From Bacteroidota bacterium (lineage in GTDB: Bacteria > Bacteroidota > Rhodothermia > Rhodothermales > Rubricoccaceae), in NCBI GenBank assembly GCA_039821555.1, contig JBCBNX010000026.1, forward strand, positions 1 through 49,709: a stretch of DNA of 49,709 nt, read 5' to 3'. Below the pieces are notes generated by a model. The model ran no database searches and was not told where the DNA came from. It saw nothing but the letters and a program-made list of their open reading frames with translations. Shown piece by piece: positions 19,565 to 29,300 of this stretch. The position numbers and the translations under genes are program-made. The stretch's first letter is position 1. Every line of letters begins with the position of its first letter.

Positions 19565-21268
19565 TCAGGGGAGCACCCCAAACAGCGCAGCGGTGGCGTC
19601 GGCGACCTCGGCGGGCGTCGGGAGGAGGTAGCCGCTGAAGAAGACGAGCCAAACGACGGCATAGATCGGGAGCAGGATCGGGATCGAGTAGCGGATCATG
19701 TAGCCGCCGAACGACGGGCACTCGACGCCGCTCGACTCGGCGATGGCCTTCACCATGAAGTTGGGGCCGTTGCCGATGTAGGTGAGCGCGCCGAAGAACA
19801 CCGCTGCAACCGAGATCGCCTGGAGGTAGAACGCGGTTTCCAGGTCGCCACCTGCGGCGAAGGCCATCACGTCGGCGGTCTGGTTCACGTCGAAGCCGAA
19901 CTTGCCCATCGCGGCGGAGAGGAAGCTCACGTAGGTCGGCGCGTTGTCGAGCACGCCCGAGAGAATGCCGGTGCCGAAGTAGAACGTCGTCACGCCGATG
20001 GCCTCAGCGTTGTCGCGCGCCCACTCGCCGATGAGCGTCAGCGCGGGCTGCATCGTGGCGAAGATGCCGACGAAGAGCCAGGCGACCTCGCGGATCGGCT
20101 CGAAGTTGAAGTCGTTGCCCTGGAGCGCGTCCTTGTCGGCGGTCGCGTAGGCGAGGTAGCACACGCCGAACATGATCACCTCGCGGATGCCGAACGGGAA
20201 GTGGAACGTCCCGCTGAGGTCGAGGACCGTGCCCTGCATCGCCGGGATGATGTTCGGGTCGATGAAGACCGACGCGATCACGACGGCGAGCCACGCGAAG
20301 TTCTTCGTGCCCTGGATCCGGATCTTCGCCGTGCCCGGCACATCGAAGCCCGCCGCCTCAACGCCAGCTTGCGTGGGCTGGTCGGCGTCCTCCATGTGGT
20401 CCTCGCGCTCCGCGTGCGTCTTGTTGCGCACGTCGAATGCATAGAAGACGGCCAGTAGAATGAGGATGGTGGGCAGCCAGACGTACCAGATCTGCGTCAC
20501 CGTCCAGAAGAAGGGCACGCCGCGCAGGAAGCCGAGGAAGAGCGGCGGGTCCCCGATGGGCGTGAGCGCGCCGCCCACGTTGGAGACGATGAAGATGAAG
20601 AAGATGATGTGGTACGGCTTGATGCGGCCCTTGTTGAGGCGCATGTAGGGCCGGATGAGCAGCATCGAGGCGCCCGTGGTGCCGATCACGTTCGAGATCA
20701 CCGCACCGACGAAGAGCAGCCCAGCGTTGGCCTTCGGCGTGCCCGCGAAGTCGGTCTTGATGAGGATGCCGCCCGAGGCGATGAAGAGGCTCGCCAGGAG
20801 CGCGATGAAGGAGAAGTACTCCTCCGCCGCGTGGATGAGCGGCAGCGAGTCGCCCTGGACCAGGAAGTAGGCCATCACGAGCGTGCCCAGCGCGACGGCG
20901 TACTTCGGGTAGTGGTGGTGCCAGTGGTGCGGGAAGAAGATCGGTCCGGTGGCGATCAGCAGGAGCAGCACCGCAAACGGGATGCAGAGCCAGAGCGGCG
21001 GGGGCGGACCGTGCCCGTGACCGCCGCCATGGTCGTCCCCGTGTGCGCCTGCCTCGCCGTGGTCGTCGTCGCCTTCACCGTGGTCGTCTGCGTGGTCATT
21101 CTCCGCGTGCGTCGTGTCTGCATGCGTCGTGTCTGCGTCGGTCTGCTCCACCTGTGCGCTGTCGACGGCCTGCGCATGGGCCATGTCGGCTGACCCGAGA
21201 CCGAGCACCGCAAGCACGAGGCAGGCGCGCACGAACGCGGCGGCGGGGGACAGGGGAGCGGCGCGCAT
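19565..21268 (-). CDS. nhaD: NhaD-type sodium/proton antiporter with histidine-rich periplasmic tail
   Basis: This 567-residue member of the ion-transporter superfamily should exchange sodium for protons. A signal peptide (1-33, ending AHA-QA) leads to a stretch about 44-87 packed with His, Asp and Glu (pattern HADDHGEGDDDHGEAGAHG). Then come about 11 membrane helices; SNVIGTTGASMLLIRP and SNVGGALTPIGDPPLFLGF are the conserved re-entrant segments of the family. The gene lies between nuoM and pcd on the same strand. An nhaD homologue in the complex I gene cluster is known from Rhodothermus marinus, so a link between complex I and sodium cycling is plausible. The spacer to nuoM is C-rich but has no repeat palindrome. 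Confidence 0.9.
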   Translation of the reverse strand: MRAAPLSPAAAFVRACLVLAVLGLGSADMAHAQAVDSAQVEQTDADTTHADTTHAENDHADDHGEGDDDHGEAGAHGDDHGGGHGHGPPPPLWLCIPFAVLLLLIATGPIFFPHHWHHHYPKYAVALGTLVMAYFLVQGDSLPLIHAAEEYFSFIALLASLFIASGGILIKTDFAGTPKANAGLLFVGAVISNVIGTTGASMLLIRPYMRLNKGRIKPYHIIFFIFIVSNVGGALTPIGDPPLFLGFLRGVPFFWTVTQIWYVWLPTILILLAVFYAFDVRNKTHAEREDHMEDADQPTQAGVEAAGFDVPGTAKIRIQGTKNFAWLAVVIASVFIDPNIIPAMQGTVLDLSGTFHFPFGIREVIMFGVCYLAYATADKDALQGNDFNFEPIREVAWLFVGIFATMQPALTLIGEWARDNAEAIGVTTFYFGTGILSGVLDNAPTYVSFLSAAMGKFGFDVNQTADVMAFAAGGDLETAFYLQAISVAAVFFGALTYIGNGPNFMVKAIAESSGVECPSFGGYMIRYSIPILLPIYAVVWLVFFSGYLLPTPAEVADATAALFGVLP

Positions 21269-21341
21269 AGGTCAGGGGGCGAGGTCGGTGGGGGAGCGGG
21301 CGGCGGTCCAATCTAGCCGAGACGATGGAGAAATCGAAGCG

Positions 21342-22991
21342 CTAGGGCAGGACCTCCGCGAGGGGCTCCGCCTCGCCTTGCGGGACGGGCCAGGGTAGCA
21401 CCGCGCCCCCAAACGGAACGCCGTTCTGCGTCGCGGCGACCTCGGCGGTCGCCACCATCTCGGCCTTCGACGCGGTCACCTCCAGGAGGTCTTCTACGGC
21501 CGCTTCACTCTTGTTGAGGAAGGGCATCGGCCCCATCCCGAGCCACACCATCCCGACGGCGAGCGGCAGCACGAGCGCGAGTTCGCCGAGCGACAGGTCC
21601 CGCGTGCCGTCCGCCTCGGTTTTCGCCGGGCCGAAGAACGTCTTGTAGGCCATCCAGAGCAGATACACGGCGGCGAAGATCACGCCGCTCGTCGCCACGC
21701 CCACCACGACCGGGCCGATGAGCGTGCTCTTGAACGCGCCGAGCAGGATCAGGAACTCGCCCACGAAGCCGTTCAGGCCGGGCAGCCCCGACGAGGCGAA
21801 CACGGCGAGCATCGTGAAGAACGTCAGCGCGGGGAGCGTCTTGGCCACGCCGCCCAGCTTGTCGAGGTCGTAGGTGCCGCGGCGGCGGTAGAGGAAGCCT
21901 GCCAGGAGGAAGAGCGCGCCTGTCGAGAGGGCGTGGTTGGTCATCTGGATGAGCGCGCCCTGGACGGCCTCTGTCGTGAAGGCGAACAGGCCGAGGACGA
22001 TGAACCCGAGGTGGCTCACCGACGAGTAGGCGATCAGCCCCTTGATGTCCTTCTGCGCATACGCCACGAGCGCCGCCCACACGATGCCGATGGCCGCCAG
22101 CACGCCGATGGCGGGCGCGAGCGCCATCGCGGCGTTGGGGAACATCGGCACGACGAAGCGGAGCAGGCCGTAGGTGCCCATCTTGCCCATCACGGCGGCG
22201 AGGAGCACCGTCGCGGCCAGCGGCGCGGCGCGGTAGGCGCCCGGCAGCCACGAGTGCAGCGGGAAGAGCGGGGCCTTGATGAGGAACGCGAGCCCGAAGA
22301 GCACGAAGAGAATCGTCTGCGCCTCGGCCGGGACGGCGAAGCGGAGCAGGTCGTAGTAGTCCGTCGTGAAGACGCCGCCGTTGACGACGTTGCCCGCCGC
22401 GTAGCCCATCCAGAGCACGCCGACGAGCATCAGGAGCGACCCGACGAGCGTGTAGATCACGAACTTGAGTGCCGCGCGGCTGCTGTCCTGTTCCTTCGTG
22501 TCGCGTCCCCAGATGGCGATGAGGAAGTACATCGGGATGAGCACGACCTCAAAGAACACGTAGAACAGGAAGAGGTCGAACGCGCAGAAGACGCCGAGGA
22601 GGCCCGTCTGGAGGAGCAGCATCAGCGCGAAGAAGCCTTTCTGGCCGCCGTAGGTCGCGTCATCGCCTGCATCGTCCCGGAGCCCGCCCCACGCTGCGCC
22701 GACGGCAATCGGCCCGAGAAGCGCCACGAGCAGGACGAGGAGCACGTTGAGGCCATCGATCCCGACGAAGTAGGTCACGTCGGTGCCCGGCAGCCAGGCC
22801 CCGGAGCGCTCGGCCATCTGCGGCATCGCCTCCGTGACGGCGTTCGGGTCGAAGCCGAGGTAGAGCATCGCCGCGAGCGCGAGCGTGCCGAGCGTCGTCG
22901 CGAGCGCGATCACGCGCGCCATGGCCTGCGGCAGGAGCAGCACCAGCACCGCCGCCAGCGCCGGCAAGAAGATGGTCAGGGAGACGAGCAT
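21342..22991 (-). CDS. nuoM: NADH-quinone oxidoreductase subunit M
   Basis: NuoM is an antiporter-like subunit of the complex I membrane arm. The protein has 549 residues, somewhat longer than the usual 500 or so because of the C-terminal tail (EDLLEVTASKAEMVATAEV and beyond). Pump residues are visible: glutamate in FYVFFEVVLIPMYFLIAIWG and lysine in FLIKAPLFPLHSWLPGAYRAAP. A second lysine follows in AAVMGKMGTYGLLRF. It lies between nuoL and nhaD; an octamer palindrome fills the 87-bp gap to nuoL. Confidence 0.96.
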   Translation of the reverse strand: MLVSLTIFLPALAAVLVLLLPQAMARVIALATTLGTLALAAMLYLGFDPNAVTEAMPQMAERSGAWLPGTDVTYFVGIDGLNVLLVLLVALLGPIAVGAAWGGLRDDAGDDATYGGQKGFFALMLLLQTGLLGVFCAFDLFLFYVFFEVVLIPMYFLIAIWGRDTKEQDSSRAALKFVIYTLVGSLLMLVGVLWMGYAAGNVVNGGVFTTDYYDLLRFAVPAEAQTILFVLFGLAFLIKAPLFPLHSWLPGAYRAAPLAATVLLAAVMGKMGTYGLLRFVVPMFPNAAMALAPAIGVLAAIGIVWAALVAYAQKDIKGLIAYSSVSHLGFIVLGLFAFTTEAVQGALIQMTNHALSTGALFLLAGFLYRRRGTYDLDKLGGVAKTLPALTFFTMLAVFASSGLPGLNGFVGEFLILLGAFKSTLIGPVVVGVATSGVIFAAVYLLWMAYKTFFGPAKTEADGTRDLSLGELALVLPLAVGMVWLGMGPMPFLNKSEAAVEDLLEVTASKAEMVATAEVAATQNGVPFGGAVLPWPVPQGEAEPLAEVLP

Positions 22992-22997
22992 AGGGGA

Positions 22998-23076
22998 GTG
23001 AGGCGGTGTTGCGGTGAAGCAGTGAGGCGGTGGGAGGCGTTCACTGCCTCACCGCAACACCGCCGTACCGCGCAAC
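22998..23076 (-). repeat. Octamer palindrome leader of nuoM
   Basis: Units GTGAGGCG, GTGTTGCG, GTGAAGCA and GTGAGGCG start at 22998 with an 8-bp period. Inverted units have CAC or TAC at 23042, 23050, 23058 and 23066, again exactly 8 apart. The spacer between nuoL and nuoM contains almost nothing else. The unit core GTGnnGCG is shared with the ccmF leader. Confidence 0.88.
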
Positions 23077-23078
23077 TC

Positions 23079-25103
23079 TTAAAGCAGAAGCATCAGCGCG
23101 ATGACGAGGAGGACGCCGGCGACGAGGACCGCGGCGTAGGTCTGGGCGACGCCGTTCTGGAAGCGCGCGAGGAAGCCGCCGAAGCCGCGTACGCCCTGCG
23201 CGCCACCTTCCACCAGGCCTCGGTCCAGCACCGTCTTGTCGAGCGGGTCGAGCGCGTCGCGGGCGAAGCTCTTCACGACGCCCACCACGACGACCCGGTA
23301 GAACGCGTCGATGCCCCAGCCGCGCGAGAACGTGCCGTGGAGGCCGCCGAGGCGCTGCTTCAGCGCTGCGTCGGCGTCGAGGCCGCGCGCGTAGAAGCGC
23401 CAGGCGAACCCTACACCGAGGAGCGCGATGGCGGCGCCGAGAGCCAGGAGCCCCCATTCGAGCGGGAGCGAGGCGTGGTACTCCGTCTTGAGCTCGGCGA
23501 CCGGCCCGACGTGGTCGCCGTGGCCCGCAAGCCAGTCGTGCATCACGTTGGGCAGGCCCATCGTCTTCGTCACGGCAAGCGGGAGCCCCAGGAAGCCGAC
23601 CAGCGCAGACCCAATGGCGAGCATCCACAGCGGGAGCGTCATCGTCGCGGGCGACTCGTGCGGCTTCACGGTGTCCGCCTCCGGCCAGCGCGGCTCGCCC
23701 TCGAACGTGAGCATGTAGGCACGCGTCATGTAGAACGCCGTCAGGAGCGCCGTCAGGAGGCCCACGCCCCACACGGCGAGGTAGAGCGGCGTGCCGTCCA
23801 TGCCCGCCTCGAAGACCTTGAAGAGGATCTCGTCCTTCGAGAAATAGCCCGCCAAGAGTGGGATCCCAGCGATGGCAAGCGTCGCGATCAGGAAGGTCAT
23901 CCGCGTCTGCGGCATGTACTTCTTGAGGCCGCCCATGGTGCGCATGTCCTGCGCGTCAAAGAGCGCGGGCTTCGTGCCGCGGTGCTCCAGGTCGTGCTCG
24001 ACCTCGTGCATCGCGTGGATCACAGAGCCGGAGCCGAGGAAGAGGCAGGCCTTGAAGAAGGCGTGCGTGAAGACGTGGAAGATGGCCGCCACGAACGCGC
24101 CCGCGCCCGCCGCCATGAACATGTAGCCGAGCTGCGAGACGGTCGAGTAGGCGAGCACCTTCTTGATGTCCGTCTGCACGAGCGCAATCGTCGCGGCGAT
24201 GATGGCGGTCAGGCCGCCGATGACGCAGACGAGCATCATCATCGCAGGCGCGAGGAGCACCAACTCCGAGAGGCGCGCGAGGAGGTAGAGCCCCGCCGTG
24301 ACCATCGTGGCCGCGTGGATGAGCGCCGAGACCGGCGTCGGCCCGGCCATGGCGTCGGGGAGCCAGGTGAAGAGCGGGATCTGCGCGCTCTTGCCTGTCG
24401 CGCCGATGAAGAGCAGCAGCACCGCGATCGCCGCCGTGCCGTCCGCGGCGAGCGCCGCCAGCACGTCTGCGCTCAGCAGCGTCGCAAAGTCGAGCCCGAA
24501 GCCCTCGCCCGTGATCTCGACCACGCGCTGGAAGAGCAAAAACATGCCGAGCAGGAAGGCCGCGTCGCCGATGCGGTTGACGATGAACGCCTTGTTGGCC
24601 GCAATCACCTTCTTGCCGTCCTCGTACCAGAACCCGATCAGCAAATAGGAGCACAGCCCGACACCTTCCCAGCCGAGGAAGAGCACCACCAGGTTCTCCG
24701 CCAGCACTAGGTTGAGCATGGCGAAGATGAACAGATTCAGGTAGGCGAAGAAGCGCCAATACCCGGCGTCGTCCTTCATATACCCCATCGAGTAGACGTG
24801 GATGAGCGCGCCGATGCCGGTCACGACGAGCGTCATCAGGAGCGACAGTTCGTCCACGCGGTAGGCGAAGTCCACCGTCAGGTCACCGACGTGCATCCAC
24901 TCGTAGAAGCTCACCACGCTCGCCTCCTCGAAGCCCAGAAAAAGCATCACCGCCACGCCGAACGGCACGGCCACCGCCGCCGTCGCCAGTGCGCCAACGA
25001 GCGTTTTTTGCTCGCGCCACGCTGGCATGAACAGGCCCAGCAGGCCGCTGAACGCCGCCATCAGGAGCGGCGGCAGCAAGATCAGTTGGAGCGAAAGGTG
25101 CAT
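23079..25103 (-). CDS. nuoL: NADH-quinone oxidoreductase subunit L
   Basis: NuoL is the distal antiporter-like pump subunit, with a long lateral helix at its C-terminus. The 674 residues are slightly above the usual 610-650. Conserved elements are LGWEGVGLCSYLLIGFWYE (pump glutamate), ATGKSAQIPLFTWLPDAM with its lysine, and PTPVSALIHAATMVTAG with the membrane histidine. The end (GVRGFGGFLARFQNGVAQTYAAVLVAGVLLVIALM) fits the terminal helix. Heptamer palindrome on the 5' side, octamer palindrome on the 3' side. Confidence 0.97.
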   Translation of the reverse strand: MHLSLQLILLPPLLMAAFSGLLGLFMPAWREQKTLVGALATAAVAVPFGVAVMLFLGFEEASVVSFYEWMHVGDLTVDFAYRVDELSLLMTLVVTGIGALIHVYSMGYMKDDAGYWRFFAYLNLFIFAMLNLVLAENLVVLFLGWEGVGLCSYLLIGFWYEDGKKVIAANKAFIVNRIGDAAFLLGMFLLFQRVVEITGEGFGLDFATLLSADVLAALAADGTAAIAVLLLFIGATGKSAQIPLFTWLPDAMAGPTPVSALIHAATMVTAGLYLLARLSELVLLAPAMMMLVCVIGGLTAIIAATIALVQTDIKKVLAYSTVSQLGYMFMAAGAGAFVAAIFHVFTHAFFKACLFLGSGSVIHAMHEVEHDLEHRGTKPALFDAQDMRTMGGLKKYMPQTRMTFLIATLAIAGIPLLAGYFSKDEILFKVFEAGMDGTPLYLAVWGVGLLTALLTAFYMTRAYMLTFEGEPRWPEADTVKPHESPATMTLPLWMLAIGSALVGFLGLPLAVTKTMGLPNVMHDWLAGHGDHVGPVAELKTEYHASLPLEWGLLALGAAIALLGVGFAWRFYARGLDADAALKQRLGGLHGTFSRGWGIDAFYRVVVVGVVKSFARDALDPLDKTVLDRGLVEGGAQGVRGFGGFLARFQNGVAQTYAAVLVAGVLLVIALMLLL

Positions 25104-25110
25104 GGGTTGG

Positions 25111-25187
25111 GTCGAAGGTCAAGGGTCGAAGGTCGAAGGTCAGGTCGTGCTTCGACCTTTGGACCTGCGACCTCAGACCTGCGACGG
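25111..25187 (-). repeat. Heptamer palindrome leader of nuoL
   Basis: GTCGAAG, GTCAAGG, GTCGAAG, GTCGAAG and GTCAGGT start at 25111 with a 7-bp period. The other arm has GAC at 25154, 25162, 25169, 25176 and 25183, so the period is 7 after one 8-base step. It fills the gap between the nuoL start codon and the nuoK stop codon. Confidence 0.88.
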
Positions 25188-25190
25188 GCG

Positions 25191-25496
25191 CTAGCCCCTA
25201 AACAGATTGATCTCGTCGATGTTGACGGTGAGCTTGTTGCGGAAGAGCGCGATCACGATCGCCAGCCCGACGGCAGCCTCAGCGGCGGCCACGCTCATCA
25301 CGAAGAACACCAGGAGCTGCCCGTCTACGTTGAGGTAGGCCTGACTGAAGGCGACGAGCGTCAGGTTGACGGCGTTGAGCATCAGCTCGACCGAGAGGAA
25401 CACCACGATGGCGTTGCGCTTGAGCAGCACGCCGAGCACGCCCATCCCGAAGAGGGTGGCCGAGAGCACGAGGTACCAGGCGAGAGGCAGGGTCAT
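25191..25496 (-). CDS. nuoK: NADH-quinone oxidoreductase subunit K
   Basis: NuoK is a small three-helix subunit of the complex I membrane arm. The 101 residues match the family length. The two conserved membrane glutamates are in FLSVELMLNAVNLTLVAF and VAAAEAAVGLAIVIAL. The start at 25496 (MTLPLAWYLVLS) is preferred to an in-frame ATG 48 bp upstream, whose residues would come from the heptamer repeat. It lies between nuoJ and nuoL. Confidence 0.96.
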   Translation of the reverse strand: MTLPLAWYLVLSATLFGMGVLGVLLKRNAIVVFLSVELMLNAVNLTLVAFSQAYLNVDGQLLVFFVMSVAAAEAAVGLAIVIALFRNKLTVNIDEINLFRG

Positions 25497-25502
25497 GAGG
25501 GA

Positions 25503-25578
25503 GTCGAAGGTCGAAGGTCCGGGGTCGAAGGTTCGGTCCCGCATCGACCTGGGACCTGCGACCTCAGACCTAACAGAC
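25503..25578 (-). repeat. Heptamer palindrome leader of nuoK
   Basis: GTCGAAG, GTCGAAG, GTCCGGG and GTCGAAG start at 25503 in a 7-bp register. The inverted arm has GAC at 25546, 25553, 25560 and 25567. The units are the same type as in the nuoL leader (GTCGAAG), suggesting that these two leaders share origin. It fills the gap between nuoK and nuoJ. Confidence 0.88.
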
Positions 25579-25579
25579 C

Positions 25580-26089
<510 letters not shown>

Positions 26090-26387
26090 ACGGGGCGGTA
26101 AGACGGACAGGCCTGTGAGGGGGAGCGGCCAGAGGAGTAGGCGTCGGCAGGGCTTGGGTTGGGGCCCAGGCTAAGCGGTTACACGCGCCGAGACCATCGA
26201 CACAAGGTACCGACCTCGTGGAAGTCCAACAACCGTTCGCATGCCAGCAGCACACCTTCCGCTGATTGTTCAACAGGGACCGATGGGCCCTGCGTGGTGC
26301 CACCTAAACGCAGCCGCGCCGCGCCGACAGTTCGGCGCGGCGCGGTCGAAGCCAGCGCGGACGGAGCAGGAACGTCGAGGGCGTCGG
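26090..26387. other. Intergenic region upstream of nuoJ and downstream of the beta-helix gene
   Basis: The 298 bp contain no open frame of protein-like composition. They should hold the nuoJ promoter, but no convincing box was found. The only strong structure is the hairpin at 26314-26345. Confidence 0.5.
26314..26345 (-). terminator. Very strong GC hairpin, possible terminator of the beta-helix gene
   Basis: CCGCGCCGCGCCGA and TCGGCGCGGCGCGG pair perfectly over 14 bases around a CAGT loop, 43 bp after the stop codon of the minus-strand gene. No real T-run follows (only GCTGCGTTTAGG), so it is not a textbook intrinsic terminator; it could protect the 3' end. Confidence 0.5.
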
Positions 26388-29300
26388 CTAGCGAACGATG
26401 GTCAGGCGGCGGGTTGTGGTGAAGCTGCCGCTCGTGAAGCGGTAGAGGTAGATCCCGCTCGCCAGCCCCGCCGTGTCGAAGGCGGCGTCCTGGACGCCTG
26501 CCTCGTGCGTGCCGTCCACGACCGTGGCTACCCGCCGACCTGTGAGGTCGAACACCTCGACGCGGACGTCTTGCGGGGCATTGAGGGAGAAGCGGATGCG
26601 GGTCTGGCCGAAGACAGGGTTGGGGTAGTTGCCGAGAAGCTGCACCGGGAAGACCTGCGCGGTGCCGAGCGTCTGGCCCCGTGTCGCGGGACGGCTGTCG
26701 CCCACGCCGGTGCCATAGAGCCGCTGCTCAGGCAGCACCGCGTAGCCGATGGTCTCGTTGGCGTGCGTCGTGCCCGTGCCGTCGGAGTCGTCCTTGGCTA
26801 GGCGCACCTCGATGTCGAGGTCGGTGAGGTTGCGGTAGCGCACCACGACCGGGTCGGCGTCGAACTCGGTCTGCGTCTGCACGAGCACCACGGGCTCGCG
26901 GTCGGGCGTCGGTTGGTCGGTGCCGAAGGGGTAATACTCCCAGTGGTGGTCCACCTCGCCGCTCTTCGTGCCAACGGCCGGGACGCCCGCTCCGGTCGAG
27001 ACGCCCTCGGCAAGCGCGATCCACGAGACGTGCTCGCGCCCCGCGACGTCGCCCCCGGCGCGCTCGCCCTGGAGCTTCACCTCAAACGAGGTCGCCGTCA
27101 CGTTGCGCACGCGGGCGAGGACGGCCCGGCTGATCCGGTCGCCAGACGCGGCGAGCGCGGTCACCTGCGAGAACACCACCGGCGGTACCTCAAACGGCGC
27201 GTCGAAGGCAACGGTCTGGTAGTCCCCGCCGACGTTGCGGACGCGCCCGCCCTCGGCCAGGCGACCGTCGCTGAGACGGTATGTCCCGTCGAGCATGACG
27301 AGGTAGGGGACCGTCTCCTCGCCGTGTTGCCCGTCGAGGTAGTCCCACTCGTCGATCCAGAGGTCGAACCCGTCCTTCGAGAGGTTGCGCACCCGCACCA
27401 CGGCAGGCTCGGCGTCGTTCTCGGAGAACGAGGGCAGCACCACGATGGGCGCGGCGTCGAGTGCGACCGAGAAGCGCACCTCGGTGGCGGAAAAGGCGTC
27501 GCCCTGCTCGACCCGGAAGACGCCAGCCTCGGCGATCAGGCCTGCCTCGCCGGTCGGCGGCTCCTCCGGTCCGTCGCTGCACGACGCGGCAGCCGCATCG
27601 TCGAGGTAGCCTGCGGAGAGGAGCGCGTCGGGGTTGGCCCCCACGTAGGCGTAGCAGTGGATCTCGCAGTCGCCCGTGGGGCACGCGGCGTTGACAGGTA
27701 GGAGCTCGGCGTCGCCGAAGCGCTCCGTCTGTTGCCAGTTCGCGCCCGCCGCGAGCCCGGCGATCTCGACGGGGCTCATCGCGAGGAAGGCGTCCGCCTC
27801 GGCCGTCTCCATGAAGCTCTGCCACGTCGCAAGGTCGTCGGTCGGGCGGAAGTCGTCCTCCTCGAAGGTGTAGGTCGCGAACGAATACGCCCTCGCGAGG
27901 CCCGGCGCGGGGGCCGCGTCGCTGCTGTGATCCTCGTAGCGGTTGCCTCCGAGGGCGAGCGTGCGCAGCCACGGCAGCTTGGTGTCCTGAAGCTGGATCT
28001 CATAGGCCTCGCCTTTGAGGATGCCGTCGCGCTTGCGCGCATTGCCCACGACCAGGTTGTTGTAGACGACCGACTCTAGGCCCGCATACGGCCCGGCGTA
28101 GTAGGCATCCCAGCCCGGCTCGGTGGACGTCTCGGGGTCGTCGATTTCCCACGGCAGGTCGAGCAGGAAGACGCCGTTTCCGTCGTTGCCCGTCACGGTG
28201 TTGTGGACGAGCGTGTTGCGCGGGGCCATCTGCGTCATCAGCCCCGAGCCGACGGAGAAGTTGTCGAAGAGGTCGAGCCGCCGCGAGCCGGTGATGAGGT
28301 TGTGCTGGACGAGCGTGTCGATGGTGTAGTACTCCAGCAGGATGCCCACGAACCAGTTGTCCTGCACCGTGCAGCCCTCGATCACGTTGCGGTAGTTGAG
28401 TGCGTCGAGCCAGAGACCTGGGCCGCGGTTCTCGCGCACCTCGACGCGGCGGACGACCATGTCTTCGGTGTAGGAGAACTTCATGCCGCCTGCCTCCCAG
28501 CCGGGCTCGTAGAACTTGGTGTTGTTGCGGTAGAGCTTGCTGTCGACGAGCGTGCAGCGGTCGCACTCGCCCGAGATGCCGGTCTGGCCGTTGTACTGGA
28601 GCGTGACGCGGCGGAAGGTGTGGTCCTCGCCCGCGTCGCCGATGTTCTCGGGGTTCGGCCCGTTCGTGTCGATGCCGACGCCGTTGGTGTGCTCGACGGT
28701 GACGTCTTCGAAGAGCGCGCCCCGGTCGCCAGGGCAGACGGCGCCGTCCTGGCCGCGGCTGTTGGCATGGCGGAAGATGAGCCCGCGCACGGTGAGGTCG
28801 CCGGGCGTGCCAGCCGCTCCGCAGATGGCGTCGCGCCCGCCGGGCCAGAAGAGGTGCTCGCGCGCGGCGATCACGGGCGGGGCGTCCCACGCGTTGGGGT
28901 CGCCGTCGCGGAGGAAGCGGGCGAGGATGCGAATGGGCGAGCGGTCGGCGGGGTCCGTCTCCACGAAGAACGCGCCGTAGCTGCTGATCTCGGCGAGCGT
29001 GTCGAGTGCGACCGTCTTCAGGTGCGCGCGCGACGTCGTCGGGACGAGCATATGGCCGTCGAAGTAGGACGGATTGGTGCCCGTCGGGACTTCGCGCTGC
29101 TGGTCGGCGAAGAGCAGTTCGCGGCGCAGAATGTGCGCCTTGGTGCCGTTGGTCGTGGCGCCCTCCTGCGGCGGGATGTTGAACCAGCCGTACTTCGTGT
29201 CCCAATCGTCGGCGGGGTTCCAGTCCCACGCCCAGATATCACCGGCGTCACGTATCCAGCCGGTGACCGGGGCTGCGCCCGAGATCACGACCGTGTCGTA

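Noticed and set aside
17614..25103. NuoL, NuoM and NuoN similarity as a recent gene duplication
   Set aside because: These subunits are ancient paralogues in all complex I operons; nothing here indicates a recent event.
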